NCBI GenBank assembly: GCA_016934315.1
Contig: JAFGSY010000010.1
Span: 43,419-107,418 of the forward strand
Source of the DNA: Candidatus Anaeroferrophillus wilburensis
Lineage (GTDB): Bacteria > Desulfobacterota > Anaeroferrophillalia > Anaeroferrophillales > Anaeroferrophillaceae
Reading direction: 5' to 3'
Length of the DNA stretch: 64,000 nt
Shown: in pieces, positions 9,417 through 18,305 of the stretch
Layout of the letters: each line of letters starts with the position of its first letter
How positions within the stretch are numbered: position 1 is the first letter of the stretch
The notes under the pieces: model-generated
Told to the model about the DNA's origin: nothing
The model's input: the letters and a program-made list of their open reading frames with translations, nothing else
Database searches by the model: none
Position numbers and translations under genes: made by a program

Positions 9417-10016
9417 ATGACTGCCTCACTAAGGGGACTTCAGAGGTGTTTCAACCATCTCGGTTACCCTTTGGTGGCCGGGGTTGATGAGGTGGGGCGT
9501 GGTCCGCTGGCCGGGCCGGTGGTGGCAGCTGCGGTGGTATTGCCGGCAGCAACGACATTAGCTGGGGTTAAAGATTCAAAAGCTCTTTCCTTCACACGGA
9601 GGGAGGAGCTTTTTCATATGATCGTCAGCAATGCGATTACCTATGGTATCGGGGTGGTCGGTGCCGTTGATATTGACCGCCTGAATATCCTTCAGGCGAC
9701 CTTTCTGGCCATGGGCAGGGCGGTCAGCCGGATGCACCTGTATCCGGATCTGGTGGTGGTCGATGGCTGTCAGCGGCTCCCTTTGTCTTTGTGCCAGTAT
9801 GCTTTGGTGAAAGGTGATGCCCGTTGCCAGGCTGTTGCTGCCGCCTCCATCCTTGCCAAAGTTGTTCGTGACCGGATCATGGCCTACTATCACCGCTGCT
9901 ACCCTGAATATGGTTTTGACCGGCATAAGGGGTATGGCACTGTTGCACACCGCCAGGCAGTGGGAGTGTGGGGGCTTTCCCCGGTTCACCGCCGAACGTT
10001 TAAAGTGAAGCCATGA
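9417..10016 (+). CDS. rnhB: Ribonuclease HII
   Basis: A 199-residue endonuclease that cuts the RNA strand of RNA/DNA hybrids and single ribonucleotides in DNA. The acidic site residues sit in GVDEVGRGPLAGPV (Asp and Glu) and VVVDG, followed by ASILAKVVRDR. ATG 9417 is chosen over an in-frame TTG at 9372 because it gives standard length. The stop overlaps the yraN start (ATGA). Confidence 0.95.
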   Translation: MTASLRGLQRCFNHLGYPLVAGVDEVGRGPLAGPVVAAAVVLPAATTLAGVKDSKALSFTRREELFHMIVSNAITYGIGVVGAVDIDRLNILQATFLAMGRAVSRMHLYPDLVVVDGCQRLPLSLCQYALVKGDARCQAVAAASILAKVVRDRIMAYYHRCYPEYGFDRHKGYGTVAHRQAVGVWGLSPVHRRTFKVKP

Positions 10017-10399
10017 AGAAGATCAGGTCTAAACCGGCGGGGGCAAACCAGCGGTTGGGACAATGGGGAGAGGGGCTGGCGGCAGTCTATCTTGAAGAAC
10101 GGGGGCTGCGGATTGTGGAGCGGAACTTCCGATGTCCCTTAGGTGAAATTGACCTCATTGCCCAGGATGGCGACTGTCTGGTATTCTGTGAAGTGAAAAC
10201 CAGACGGTCGACGGCCTTTGGCCAGCCACAGGAAGCAGTGGCGCTTGCCAAGCAGAGAAAAATTATCCGTAGTGCCACGTGGTATATTGCTGCGCGGCAA
10301 TGGAGTACAGATGTTCGGTTCGATGTGGTGGCAATCAGCAAACCAACAGCTGGCGAGCCGGTGATTGAGTGGCTGCCGGCCGCTTTTTTTATATCCTGA
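10013..10399 (+). CDS. YraN family (UPF0102) putative endonuclease
   Basis: A 128-residue member of the YraN/UPF0102 family, which has an archaeal Holliday-junction-resolvase-like fold. The nuclease-type pattern GEIDLIAQDGDCLVFCEVKTR is visible (Glu-Asp, then Glu-x-Lys). The exact role is not established. It overlaps rnhB by four bases (ATGA), the usual rnhB-yraN pairing. Confidence 0.92.
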   Translation: MKKIRSKPAGANQRLGQWGEGLAAVYLEERGLRIVERNFRCPLGEIDLIAQDGDCLVFCEVKTRRSTAFGQPQEAVALAKQRKIIRSATWYIAARQWSTDVRFDVVAISKPTAGEPVIEWLPAAFFIS

Positions 10400-10413
10400 C
10401 AGGGGAGTGATGA

Positions 10414-10713
10414 ATGGCAGACCAGCAGGGAAAAAAAGGACAGCGTCTAGAGGATGAAAACCTTCTTCCTGATCAGGTTGATGACGAACAATGGATGCCG
10501 TCCCTGCTGGCGGAAGTTGACGAGGAGTTGGGGCAGGTTACCGAGCAGCTGCAGGAATCCTATGCAAAGCTGGCTGCCGCCCTGGATCAGCTAGAGGGGG
10601 AGATTGCCGCGGCCCTTGAGGATGGTGATGAGATGAAGTATGAAGCGGGCCAGTTGAAAAAACATATGGTGTTAGCCCGGCTGCGGGAAATCGAGGCACT
10701 GAAAATTTTTTAA
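10414..10713 (+). CDS. Small acidic coiled-coil protein of unknown function
   Basis: A 99-residue protein that I do not recognise. It is rich in Glu, Gln and Leu, and residues 35-70 (EELGQVTEQLQESYAKLAAA and onward) have the heptad look of a coiled coil. There is no signal peptide or membrane segment. A clear AGGGGAG site precedes the ATG, and the coding frame fits tightly between yraN and the HD gene (7-base gap), so it is probably real and co-transcribed with them. Confidence 0.72.
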   Translation: MADQQGKKGQRLEDENLLPDQVDDEQWMPSLLAEVDEELGQVTEQLQESYAKLAAALDQLEGEIAAALEDGDEMKYEAGQLKKHMVLARLREIEALKIF

Positions 10714-10720
10714 GGCAGGC

Positions 10721-11293
10721 ATGGATAAGATAGCGAAATTTCTTTTTGAAGTGGGCATGCTGAAGAGGACGCCCCGCAGTGGCCTGCAGTTTTTGGGTTC
10801 GGGCAATGAGTCGGTTGCCGAGCATATCTGCCGCACGGTGTACATTGGTTTTGTCCTGGCCCAATTGACGGATGATGTTGATGAAGGCCGGCTGCTGAAG
10901 ATGTGTCTTTTCCATGATCTGGTGGAGTCGCGTACCGGCGACCTCAATTATGTCAATAAAAAGTATGTTCAGTCCAATGAAGAAAGGGCCATGAAAGATA
11001 TCTCCCGGCCGCTTTTTTTCGGTCAGGAGATGGCCGTCCTTTTTGCCGAGTTCAATGAGGGGAAGTCACAGGAATCCCGGCTGGCCAACGATGCCGATCA
11101 GCTTGAGTTATTGTTGCTGCTGCGCGAATGTCAGGATTTGGGCAATAAATATTCGGCTGACTGGATTCCGCTTGTTATCAAACGGCTGCAAACGGAAGCC
11201 GGCATCAAGCTGGCGCATGTGATTTTAAAGACAGATTGGTCAGCCTGGTGGTTTGAGGATGAGGATGAAGCTTGGTGGATCAATGGCAAGTAG
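10721..11293 (+). CDS. HD-domain phosphohydrolase (YfbR-like)
   Basis: A 190-residue metal-dependent phosphohydrolase of the HD_3 type, which includes 5'-deoxynucleotidases such as YfbR. Metal ligands are visible as the His of ESVAEHICRTV, the HD pair in CLFHDLVESRTGD, and a later Asp in LANDADQLELLL. The substrate is likely a nucleotide monophosphate, by family. A run of acidic and Trp residues at the C-terminus (WSAWWFEDEDEAWW) is unusual. It follows the small coiled-coil gene by seven bases. Confidence 0.85.
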   Translation: MDKIAKFLFEVGMLKRTPRSGLQFLGSGNESVAEHICRTVYIGFVLAQLTDDVDEGRLLKMCLFHDLVESRTGDLNYVNKKYVQSNEERAMKDISRPLFFGQEMAVLFAEFNEGKSQESRLANDADQLELLLLLRECQDLGNKYSADWIPLVIKRLQTEAGIKLAHVILKTDWSAWWFEDEDEAWWINGK

Positions 11294-11399
11294 AAGCGTG
11301 ATTAATCAGCGCAAACCACTGCTCCCGGCATAATGTTCCAGAGGGAGTTTGGCCGTGTACCGGGCGCCGGGATTCCTGGTGGCGGGAAGGAACTGAGGT

Positions 11400-12854
11400 A
11401 TGGATAGTACTATGCAATGGCAGGTTAGGTCAGCGGTGCCGCTTGACCGGCAGGAATTACGGGTTTATCTGTTGGCTGATGACCGGCAGTTTTTTGCTGC
11501 CGATGACCGGCTTTTGAAGCTGCGTGACGTGCTGGCTCGTAAGGAGATCAAAAAGGCGGTTTTTGTTGCGGGTGAGGACCTTTCCTCTGGTGACTACCTG
11601 ATCCCCCTGCAGTCGTTTTCCCCCCTGAATATCTGGGAGTCGGTGAAGGCTGCCGCTGCCCAGGCCCTCGGCGTTGCCCGGGAGATGAAGCTGTCAGGGG
11701 TTACCTTGGTCCTTGATGCCCCGGATGCCCTGGGGTTTCATAAAAAAGCCCTGGAGGGGATCATGCTGGGCGGCTACCGTTTTGCCACCTTTAAAAAAGA
11801 GGCCAGAGAGGAAAGCCTGCTGCCGGAGATCACCTTTGTTGTCGGCGCCCTTGATGCCGTTGCCATCAATGCTGATCTGCAGCGGACGGAGAAGGTATGT
11901 GCGACCGTCAATCGGGTGCGCCATCTGGTTGATCAGCCGGCCGCCAATCTTGGGCCGGAGGAATTGACTGCTGCCTGTCTGGACATAGCCAAACGATCAG
12001 ATTTGTTAGTGGAGGTCTGGGATGAAAGCCGTCTCCGGCGTGAGGGGTATGCCGGTTTGCTGGCGGTGGGCAGAGGGAGCGAACGGCCGCCCCGGATGGT
12101 CCAGTTGCAGTATCACCCGGCAGGAGAAAGTCGTTTCCATGTCGCTCTGGTGGGTAAAGGGATAACCTTTGATTCCGGCGGGATATCGCTAAAGCCTTCG
12201 GCGTCCATGGAAGAGATGAAACGGGATATGGCTGGTGCTGCCGCGGTTATCGGGGCGATGGAGATTATTGCGGCGCTGAAACCGTCGGTGTCGGTTACCG
12301 GCATTGTGGTGCTGGCAGAAAATATGCCGGATGCCAGGGCCCAGCGGCCGGGCGATGTTCTGGTGATGAAAAACGGCACTTCGGTGGAGGTGAAAAATAC
12401 CGATGCCGAAGGGCGTCTGGTGCTGGTCGATGGCATCTTGCGGGCGGTTGAATTGAACCCTGACTATCTGCTTGATATCGCCACGCTGACCGGTGCCTGC
12501 CTGGTGGCTCTGGGAACCCGCATTGCCGGGGTCCTAGGTGAACAGAAGGTTGTCGACCGTCTGTGTAAAGCCGGTGAGAACTGTGGTGAGATGCTCTGGC
12601 AACTGCCGCTGGAGCAAGGCTATAAGGAAGACTTGAAATCGGATATTGCTGATTTGGCCAATGTGGGCAGTGACCGTTATGCCGGCACCATCCGCGGTGC
12701 CCTTTTTCTGCAGGAATTTGTGCCGCCGGAGCTTCCCTGGGCGCATCTGGACATTGCCGGCCCCTCCTTTGTGAATAAGAAATGGAAGTATTTTGCTCCC
12801 GGAGCAACCGGCTTCGGTGCCCGGGTACTGGCCGGATTTGTCAAAAACCTGTAG
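11400..12854 (+). CDS. pepA: Leucyl aminopeptidase (M17 family)
   Basis: A 484-residue cytosolic, two-metal aminopeptidase that releases N-terminal residues from peptides. The catalytic core is unmistakable: VGKGITFDSGGISLKP (catalytic Lys and metal Asp), KRDMAGAAAV (Asp) and NTDAEGRLVLVDG (Asp, Glu, Arg). The N-terminal 160 residues form the less conserved hexamer-associated domain. A perfect hairpin terminator follows 28 bases after the stop. Confidence 0.96.
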   Translation: MDSTMQWQVRSAVPLDRQELRVYLLADDRQFFAADDRLLKLRDVLARKEIKKAVFVAGEDLSSGDYLIPLQSFSPLNIWESVKAAAAQALGVAREMKLSGVTLVLDAPDALGFHKKALEGIMLGGYRFATFKKEAREESLLPEITFVVGALDAVAINADLQRTEKVCATVNRVRHLVDQPAANLGPEELTAACLDIAKRSDLLVEVWDESRLRREGYAGLLAVGRGSERPPRMVQLQYHPAGESRFHVALVGKGITFDSGGISLKPSASMEEMKRDMAGAAAVIGAMEIIAALKPSVSVTGIVVLAENMPDARAQRPGDVLVMKNGTSVEVKNTDAEGRLVLVDGILRAVELNPDYLLDIATLTGACLVALGTRIAGVLGEQKVVDRLCKAGENCGEMLWQLPLEQGYKEDLKSDIADLANVGSDRYAGTIRGALFLQEFVPPELPWAHLDIAGPSFVNKKWKYFAPGATGFGARVLAGFVKNL

Positions 12855-12881
12855 CTTTGGCTGTGCTGTTATGTGGATATA

Positions 12882-12910
12882 AAGGGGGTATGGCTTAGCC
12901 ATACCCCCTT
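12882..12910. terminator. Bidirectional hairpin terminator
   Basis: A perfect 13-bp inverted repeat (arms 12882-12894 and 12898-12910, loop TTA) lies between the convergent pepA and rhodanese genes. A-rich and T-rich flanks on each side make it usable on both strands. Confidence 0.85.
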
Positions 12911-12974
12911 GTTGTTTTTGCCAGGATAGTACTGTCTTTTCAGAGGTAAGCGATGAGCGGCCAACAAGGTCACG

Positions 12975-13616
12975 TTAGGGCGTATCTTTGATGTGAGGTC
13001 CGTAGATATATTTTGGTTCCAGGTGATAGGTATATGGAAGTCCGTAGAATTTCCAGCCATTGACCACATTGCGGTGGCCATAAAAGCTGCTGTACTGAGG
13101 CAGCAGATCTTTTTCGGTTTCCGTCCGACCGGTAAACTTATCCCCTTCAAAACCGTCGCTGATATTATAGACCTTGGTAAAACCACTTTTTACCAGCAGA
13201 TCGACTGCCGGGACGCTGCGGTTGCCGCTGCGACAGGTGACCAGCAGTGTGTCGGTTTTCTTGAATTTTTTGCCCACTTCGCGTATAAAATCGGGGTTGA
13301 GATAATACTGATAGCGGGTTTTGCCGGCCGTCTGACCACGGAACTTATCTCCCTTGACAACGAATTCATCGCTGAGAAACATGAAGGGAATATTGTAAGC
13401 CATGGGGGCATGGCCGATAAGCTGATATTCTTCCGGGGTTCTGACATCTACCAGATAGGTATCTGCCGTTTTCATTAAGATATTATAGGCCTCCAAAGAG
13501 GTGATGTTGGCCGTCAGGGTGGAATCCTGTGCTGCCCAGGCTGGTGCTGCCAGGCAGAATATCATGGCAAGGAATAGTGCGGCTGTTTTAGGCGGGGAAC
13601 TGCAGGTATGCTTCAT
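12975..13616 (-). CDS. Exported rhodanese-domain protein
   Basis: A 213-residue protein with a signal peptide (KTAALFLAMIFCLAAPAWA then AQDS) and one rhodanese domain. The active-site loop is CRSGNRS, with the Cys expected to carry persulfide sulfur, and DVRTPEEY marks the domain start. About 60 residues after the domain (from GFEGDKFTGR to the end) contain many Tyr and Pro and match nothing I know. ATG 13616 follows a strong GGGAGG site; an upstream in-frame start would bury the signal peptide. A consensus promoter with an overlapping inverted repeat lies just upstream. It probably handles sulfane sulfur in the periplasm. Confidence 0.88.
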   Translation of the reverse strand: MKHTCSSPPKTAALFLAMIFCLAAPAWAAQDSTLTANITSLEAYNILMKTADTYLVDVRTPEEYQLIGHAPMAYNIPFMFLSDEFVVKGDKFRGQTAGKTRYQYYLNPDFIREVGKKFKKTDTLLVTCRSGNRSVPAVDLLVKSGFTKVYNISDGFEGDKFTGRTETEKDLLPQYSSFYGHRNVVNGWKFYGLPYTYHLEPKYIYGPHIKDTP

Positions 13617-13643
13617 GGTAATCCTCCCTTTCAAGATATGGAT

Positions 13644-13668
13644 GAATAGTATAGAAATTACTATATTC
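13644..13668. repeat. Inverted repeat overlapping the rhodanese -10 region
   Basis: AT-rich imperfect inverted repeat: GAATA (13644-13648) mirrors TATTC (13664-13668), and TATAG (13650-13654) mirrors CTATA (13661-13665). It overlaps the -10 box and likely transcription start, the usual place for a repressor operator. The regulator is not identified. Confidence 0.4.
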
Positions 13669-13688
13669 AGCGGTAGTTCATTTGTCAA
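13660..13688 (-). promoter_or_regulatory. Sigma-70 promoter of the rhodanese gene
   Basis: On the minus strand a perfect TTGACA (13683-13688) and TATAGT (13660-13665, five of six) are 17 bases apart. The rhodanese start codon is about 45 bases downstream. Confidence 0.8.
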
Positions 13689-13825
13689 TAGATTAGCTTT
13701 TCTTGCCACCGTGACAATTCTTGCACAAAATTTTCCTGAACGGGTTGGTTTTGATGCAGCTGTCGTCGGCCTCTTACAGACGCTTCTCCCGGTTGCCGCC
13801 GGCGTTTAGGTAAACAGCATGGGCT

Positions 13826-14707
13826 ATGTGGGGTGTGATGAGGTCGTCAGCAGCTGAAGAAAATCCTCTGGTCAGTGTCATTATTCCGACTTTTAACCGT
13901 TCCTCACAGGTTGTTGAAGCGGTGCAGTCGGTACTTGAGCAGACCTACCGGCCGCTGGAGATCATTGTTGTTGATGATGGTTCCACCGACGGGACCAGAG
14001 AGCATGTAGCGGCCTACAGTGATCGTTGTACCCTGCTCTCTTCCAAGGAAAATCGAGGAGTCAGTGCGGCCCGCAACCGTGGGATCCGTAAAAGCTGCGG
14101 TCAGTTTGTCGCTTTGCTGGATTCGGATGATCTCTGGCTGCCTGACAAGCTTGCCCACCAGATAGCTTTTTTCCGTCGCCATCCCCAGGCACTGATCTGC
14201 CAGACGGAAGAGATCTGGATGCGCCGGGGTGTGCGGGTCAATCCGCGTAAGATACACCGGAAGTACTCCGGTCATATTTTTTCCCGGTGTCTGCCGCTCT
14301 GTATTGTCAGTCCCTCGGCGGTGATGATCAAACGGGAGCTTTTCGATCTGGTTGGCCTGTTTGACGAGCAGCTGCCAGCTTGCGAAGATTATGATCTGTG
14401 GCTCAGAATTGCGGCACAGCACCCTATTTTTCTTGTTCGGCAGCCGTTGATTGTCAAGCGCGGCGGACATGAGGATCAACTCTCCCGTACGGTTTTGTTC
14501 CTTGATCGTTACCGGATTCAGTCCCTCTGCAAACTCTTGCAGGGCGCCAGGTTGACACCGGAACAGTGGTGGCAGGCAGCCGGCGAACTGCAAAAAAAAG
14601 CTGCAGTGTATTGCGGCGGGTGCCGGAAGCGGGGGAAAACTGACGAAGCTGATAGGGTGGATATGCTGGTAAACGCTGCTCTTAAGATGCCTGACTCTAC
14701 TAGGTGA
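13826..14707 (+). CDS. Family 2 glycosyltransferase
   Basis: A 293-residue GT-A fold glycosyltransferase. Its N-terminal nucleotide-sugar site is clear: VSVIIPTFNRSSQVVEAV, VVDDGSTDGT and the metal-binding ALLDSDDLW. The ACEDYDLWLRIA segment is the acceptor-side motif common in this family. There is no membrane helix. The sugar and acceptor are unknown; a role in LPS or other surface glycan is likely, since a large LPS region lies 14 kb away. ATG 13826 and ATG 13838 are both possible starts. Confidence 0.88.
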   Translation: MWGVMRSSAAEENPLVSVIIPTFNRSSQVVEAVQSVLEQTYRPLEIIVVDDGSTDGTREHVAAYSDRCTLLSSKENRGVSAARNRGIRKSCGQFVALLDSDDLWLPDKLAHQIAFFRRHPQALICQTEEIWMRRGVRVNPRKIHRKYSGHIFSRCLPLCIVSPSAVMIKRELFDLVGLFDEQLPACEDYDLWLRIAAQHPIFLVRQPLIVKRGGHEDQLSRTVLFLDRYRIQSLCKLLQGARLTPEQWWQAAGELQKKAAVYCGGCRKRGKTDEADRVDMLVNAALKMPDSTR

Positions 14708-14713
14708 CTTCAG

Positions 14714-15436
14714 TTAGAAACTGGCCGGCAGCGGATGGCCGATGCTTATCCGTTTAGTATCTATGAAGACGTCGTAGATGACTAGTTCAACTCCGTGGTC
14801 ACGGGCATGGCGCAGTTGCCGGCCATAGGCTGGATCGATATGGTCTGCCGGTCGGAAACGTTGGGCATCCATTCTCTGGATGAGGAAGAAGATGATTCCC
14901 CGCTGCTCTTCTGCCACCTGTTTTTCCAGTTCCACCAGATGTTTTAGGCCGCGGCTGGTGACGGCATCGGGAAACATGGCCAGACCATCTTCCACTAAAG
15001 TGCAATTTTTTATCTCAACGTAGCAGCGTTTTTCCTGTTCCGGATTGCTGAGCAGGAGATCAATACGGGAATTCTGGCCGTAGGGTACTTCGCTATTGAT
15101 TATCAGATAGCCGTCCAATTCGGGGATCTGGTGCTCGATAATTGCTTTTTTTACCAGTCGGTTGGGAACGATGGTGTTAACACCGACCAGTGATGACGGC
15201 ATATCGATCAACTCCCAGGTGTAGGGCAGGCGGCGCTTGGGATTGTTGGCCCGGGAGAGATAAACCGGGCGCCCTGGTTCACTGCAACTGATCATACGGC
15301 CGGAATTGGGGCAGTGGGCGGTAACCAGTTGACCGTTTTCCAGCTGAACATCGGCCAGGAAACGTTTATAGCGTCTTACCAGCCTGCCTTTTATCAAGGG
15401 CGGCCATAACAGGCCGTTTTTTTCCTCAGCTGCCAT
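14714..15436 (-). CDS. sfsA: SfsA family protein (sugar fermentation stimulation homologue)
   Basis: A 240-residue member of the SfsA family, DNA-binding proteins with an endonuclease-like fold whose role is poorly defined. It is recognised from FLADVQLENGQLVTAHCPNSG, GVNTIVPNRLV, GQNSRIDLLL and CYVEIKNCTLVEDGLAMFPD. The start at 15436 lies inside the end of the upstream permease gene (11-base overlap), so the two are probably coupled. An earlier in-frame ATG at 15475 would add 13 hydrophobic residues not expected in this family. Confidence 0.92.
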   Translation of the reverse strand: MAAEEKNGLLWPPLIKGRLVRRYKRFLADVQLENGQLVTAHCPNSGRMISCSEPGRPVYLSRANNPKRRLPYTWELIDMPSSLVGVNTIVPNRLVKKAIIEHQIPELDGYLIINSEVPYGQNSRIDLLLSNPEQEKRCYVEIKNCTLVEDGLAMFPDAVTSRGLKHLVELEKQVAEEQRGIIFFLIQRMDAQRFRPADHIDPAYGRQLRHARDHGVELVIYDVFIDTKRISIGHPLPASF

Positions 15437-16745
15437 GGAAAGGAAAAAAGCAATAAAACAATGAAGCAAGGGCAAAGAGGCCCCACATGCCCGGGTGTAC
15501 CTCCCGGACCCTGCCGGTCAGCAGCTTCAATAGTGGATAGACCATAAATCCGGCGGTGATGCCGATGCCGAGATTGTAGGTAAAGCACATCAGGACGATG
15601 GTGATGAAACTGGGCAGCCATTCGGTATAATCATGGAAGTCTATATGCTCTATGGCGCTGATCATCAATGAGCCGACCACTATCAGGGTTGGTCCGTAGG
15701 CATAGGCAGGGATGGAGGTGATGAAGGGGGCGCAGAACAGCCCGGTGAGGAAAAGCAGGGCAGCAGTTACCGCTGTCAGTCCGGTGCGTCCTCCCGCTTC
15801 AATGCCGGCAGCGGATTCGATGAAGGTGCCGGTAGTGGTGGTGCCCAACAGGGCGGCGGCAACCGTTGCCAGGGCGTCAGCCAGCATGGGTTTCTCGATT
15901 TCCGGCAGGTTGCCATGCTCGTCCAGCATGCCGGCCCGGGCCGAGAGACCAATAAGAGTCCCCATGGTATCAACAAAATCCATGATGAAGACGGTCAAAA
16001 TGACCGAAAAAAACCCCCAGGTACATGCCCCGGCAATATCGAGGTGGAGAAAAATCGGCCCGAGTGACGGTGGCGGGCTGAAAAAAGTTTTCGGCAGCGG
16101 CGTAATCCCGGTCAAGTAGCCAAGGAAAGTGATGACCGTCATGCCGAGCAGAATGCCACCGGGAACTTTACGGATTGTCAGGGTGCTGATCAGCAGAAAG
16201 CCGCCGATTGCCAGCAGCGAGGTGGATGAGGTGAACGTTCCTGCGGTCAACGGGGCACCGGGAACACCGACTGTTACCAGGCCGGTGGTGACCAGGCCGA
16301 TCAGGGTGAGAAAGAAGCCGATGCCGACGGCAAAGGCATATTTCAGCGAGGCGGGGATCGCCTGAACAAACCAGGAGCGGATTTTCAACAGGGTCAGCAG
16401 GACAAATAATACCCCGCCGATGAAAATGGCTCCCAGGGCGGTTTGCCACGAATAACCAAGCACCTTGACGACGGTGTAGGCGATGAAAGCGTTTTCTCCC
16501 ATGTATGGGGCGATGACAAACGGACGCTTGGCATAAAGTCCCATGAGCAGGGTGCCAACCGCGGCGCTGAGAATGGTGGCCACCATCGATGGTCCACGGG
16601 GAATGCCGGCGACTTCAAGGATGGCTGGATTGACAACGATAATATAGGCAACCGTGATAAAGGTTGTCAGGCCGGAATATAGCTCCCGCTTGATGGTGGA
16701 ATGGTTGCCGGTGATGATAAAATAGTTGTCGAGCCATTTTTTCAT
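15426..16745 (-). CDS. NCS2-family purine permease (AzgA-like)
   Basis: A 439-residue inner-membrane transporter with about twelve hydrophobic segments. The N-terminus LYSGLTTFITVAYIIVVNPA and the internal TTTTGTFIESAAGIEAGGRTG segment mark the guanine/hypoxanthine/adenine branch (AzgA, PbuG) of the nucleobase-cation symporters. The start ATG at 16745 gives the usual length. sfsA overlaps its 3' end. No purine riboswitch is evident in the 195 bases upstream. Confidence 0.93.
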   Translation of the reverse strand: MKKWLDNYFIITGNHSTIKRELYSGLTTFITVAYIIVVNPAILEVAGIPRGPSMVATILSAAVGTLLMGLYAKRPFVIAPYMGENAFIAYTVVKVLGYSWQTALGAIFIGGVLFVLLTLLKIRSWFVQAIPASLKYAFAVGIGFFLTLIGLVTTGLVTVGVPGAPLTAGTFTSSTSLLAIGGFLLISTLTIRKVPGGILLGMTVITFLGYLTGITPLPKTFFSPPPSLGPIFLHLDIAGACTWGFFSVILTVFIMDFVDTMGTLIGLSARAGMLDEHGNLPEIEKPMLADALATVAAALLGTTTTGTFIESAAGIEAGGRTGLTAVTAALLFLTGLFCAPFITSIPAYAYGPTLIVVGSLMISAIEHIDFHDYTEWLPSFITIVLMCFTYNLGIGITAGFMVYPLLKLLTGRVREVHPGMWGLFALASLFYCFFPFHGS

Positions 16746-16763
16746 GGTCTTGGTGTACTAGAA

Positions 16764-16810
16764 ATGATCTTTTCTGTCAAACAGTGTTGCTGGCTTCGTC
16801 AAAAGATCAT
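16764..16810. repeat. 10-bp perfect inverted repeat in a divergent intergenic region
   Basis: ATGATCTTTT (16764-16773) and AAAAGATCAT (16801-16810) form perfect arms 27 bases apart, in the spacer between the divergent permease and substrate-binding protein genes. It starts 19 bases upstream of the permease start codon, where an operator or leader hairpin would act. No function is known. Confidence 0.4.
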
Positions 16811-16955
16811 CATGACAAGCAGGTGCCAACATGGCTTGCTGTGTCAAGCTATTATACCCGCCCTTGTTGTGCCCGATGTTCAGCCTGTGGCGGCGATCTA
16901 ATGTCAAGCTCATAATAAGGGTTTTTCGAAAATTTCAGAGGTGATTTTTTATCCT

Positions 16956-18305
16956 ATGCGTTGCCGACGCTTTCTTTTACTTCTTGCAGTTATGGTTGTT
17001 TGTCTGGAGGGAATTTCCCTCTGTATGCCCCCGCCGGCATCGGCAATTTCCGCTGTTCGGGAGAGAGTCAGGGTTGTTGCGCCGCCGATGGTTGGTGATC
17101 GTGATGGTCAATCGGCAGCGAAGAGGAGTTTTTTGACGGGGAAAGAGGGGGGCTTGCCAACAGGAAAGCTGTCGCTGCTGCGGGTTGGCTGCCTGCTGCC
17201 GTTGTCAGGAGATTTTTCATCCTATGGCCGCCGGTTCCTGAAAGGGATGGAACTGGCTTTGAGTGTCTATGGACAGGCGACTGGTGGCGCATTGGTCCGG
17301 GAGATTGTTTTGCTGGTTCGGGATACCGGTGGCCTGGCTGATGCAGCCATTCCCCTGGTACATGAGCTGGCTGTCAAGGAACACGTTTCCCTGCTTGTCG
17401 GTCCGGTAGTTGGTTCGGTTGCCAGTGCCGTGGCCCGTGAAACACTGGACCTGGGGATTCCCCTTATTCTCCTCAGTTCTCAGCCTGGCCTGGTGAATGG
17501 GGAGCATGGTGTCTTTCAGCATTTTCTGACATCCCGCAATCAGGCCGAACAGCTGGCCCGGCTGATGAGTTCCCGGGCGGCGGTTACGGTGCCGTCGGTT
17601 TTCTATCCGGATACGGTTTTTGGCCGCACCTTCAGCCAGTTTTTTGCTGCCGCTGCCGGTCGGGCTGGATTTGCCCCTTCTCGCCTGGTTTCTTATCAGG
17701 CCTCGGCAACCGATTTTGGTATACCCATCCGTCGTCTGCTTGTCGACTGCTTACCGGTACCAGTCGAGGAGGGGGAAAAACCGGCAACTGAATGTCAATT
17801 GCCGGAGCAGTTCCTGGTGATTCCCGACAATGCCCGCCGCCTGCGGCTGCTGGCGCCGCAACTGGCCCACTATGGTATGACCCGAGTGCATATCTTTGGC
17901 AGCCGTGGCTGGCATGAACTCCATGATGAACTCAAAAAAGAGTCGGGTGTGGCAGGGGTGCAGTTTGTTGATGCCTTTTATGCCGGCAGCGATGCTCCCG
18001 AGCGGTTGGTATGCTATCGGAATCGCTATCAGGCCATGTTTGCTCAACCAGCCTCTCTTTACGATGCCTACGGTTTTGACACCGTTTGCCTGCTCAAGGA
18101 GATCGGTGAAGCAATCACCGGCGATACCAGTGACCCACAGCAGGTGATCAGTGCCGTTCGCAGCCTGCCGCCATTGGAGATGGTGACCGGCTGCACGTCA
18201 CTGACTGCCGATGGTGAATTTGAAAAGCAGCTCTACTGGTTGTCGATAAGCGATGATGGTACGATACAAGGGGTCGCTGGAGAGCAGGCGTTAATGAACC
18301 AGTAA
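16956..18305 (+). CDS. Periplasmic ABC-type substrate-binding protein (type I fold)
   Basis: A 449-residue exported protein. After a hydrophobic signal segment (FLLLLAVMVVCLEGISL) and a linker, the sequence VGCLLPLSGDFSSYGRRFLKGMELAL opens a Leu/Ile/Val-binding-like domain, with LLVGPVVGSVASAVARETL and LYDAYGFDTVCLL further on. Similar domains occur in branched-chain amino-acid receptors and in LppC/LpoA-type lipoproteins. No permease or ATPase gene is adjacent, so the ligand and partner are open. ATG 16956 is preferred to GTG 16941. The last 15 bases overlap the convergent FlgO-like gene. Confidence 0.8.
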   Translation: MRCRRFLLLLAVMVVCLEGISLCMPPPASAISAVRERVRVVAPPMVGDRDGQSAAKRSFLTGKEGGLPTGKLSLLRVGCLLPLSGDFSSYGRRFLKGMELALSVYGQATGGALVREIVLLVRDTGGLADAAIPLVHELAVKEHVSLLVGPVVGSVASAVARETLDLGIPLILLSSQPGLVNGEHGVFQHFLTSRNQAEQLARLMSSRAAVTVPSVFYPDTVFGRTFSQFFAAAAGRAGFAPSRLVSYQASATDFGIPIRRLLVDCLPVPVEEGEKPATECQLPEQFLVIPDNARRLRLLAPQLAHYGMTRVHIFGSRGWHELHDELKKESGVAGVQFVDAFYAGSDAPERLVCYRNRYQAMFAQPASLYDAYGFDTVCLLKEIGEAITGDTSDPQQVISAVRSLPPLEMVTGCTSLTADGEFEKQLYWLSISDDGTIQGVAGEQALMNQ

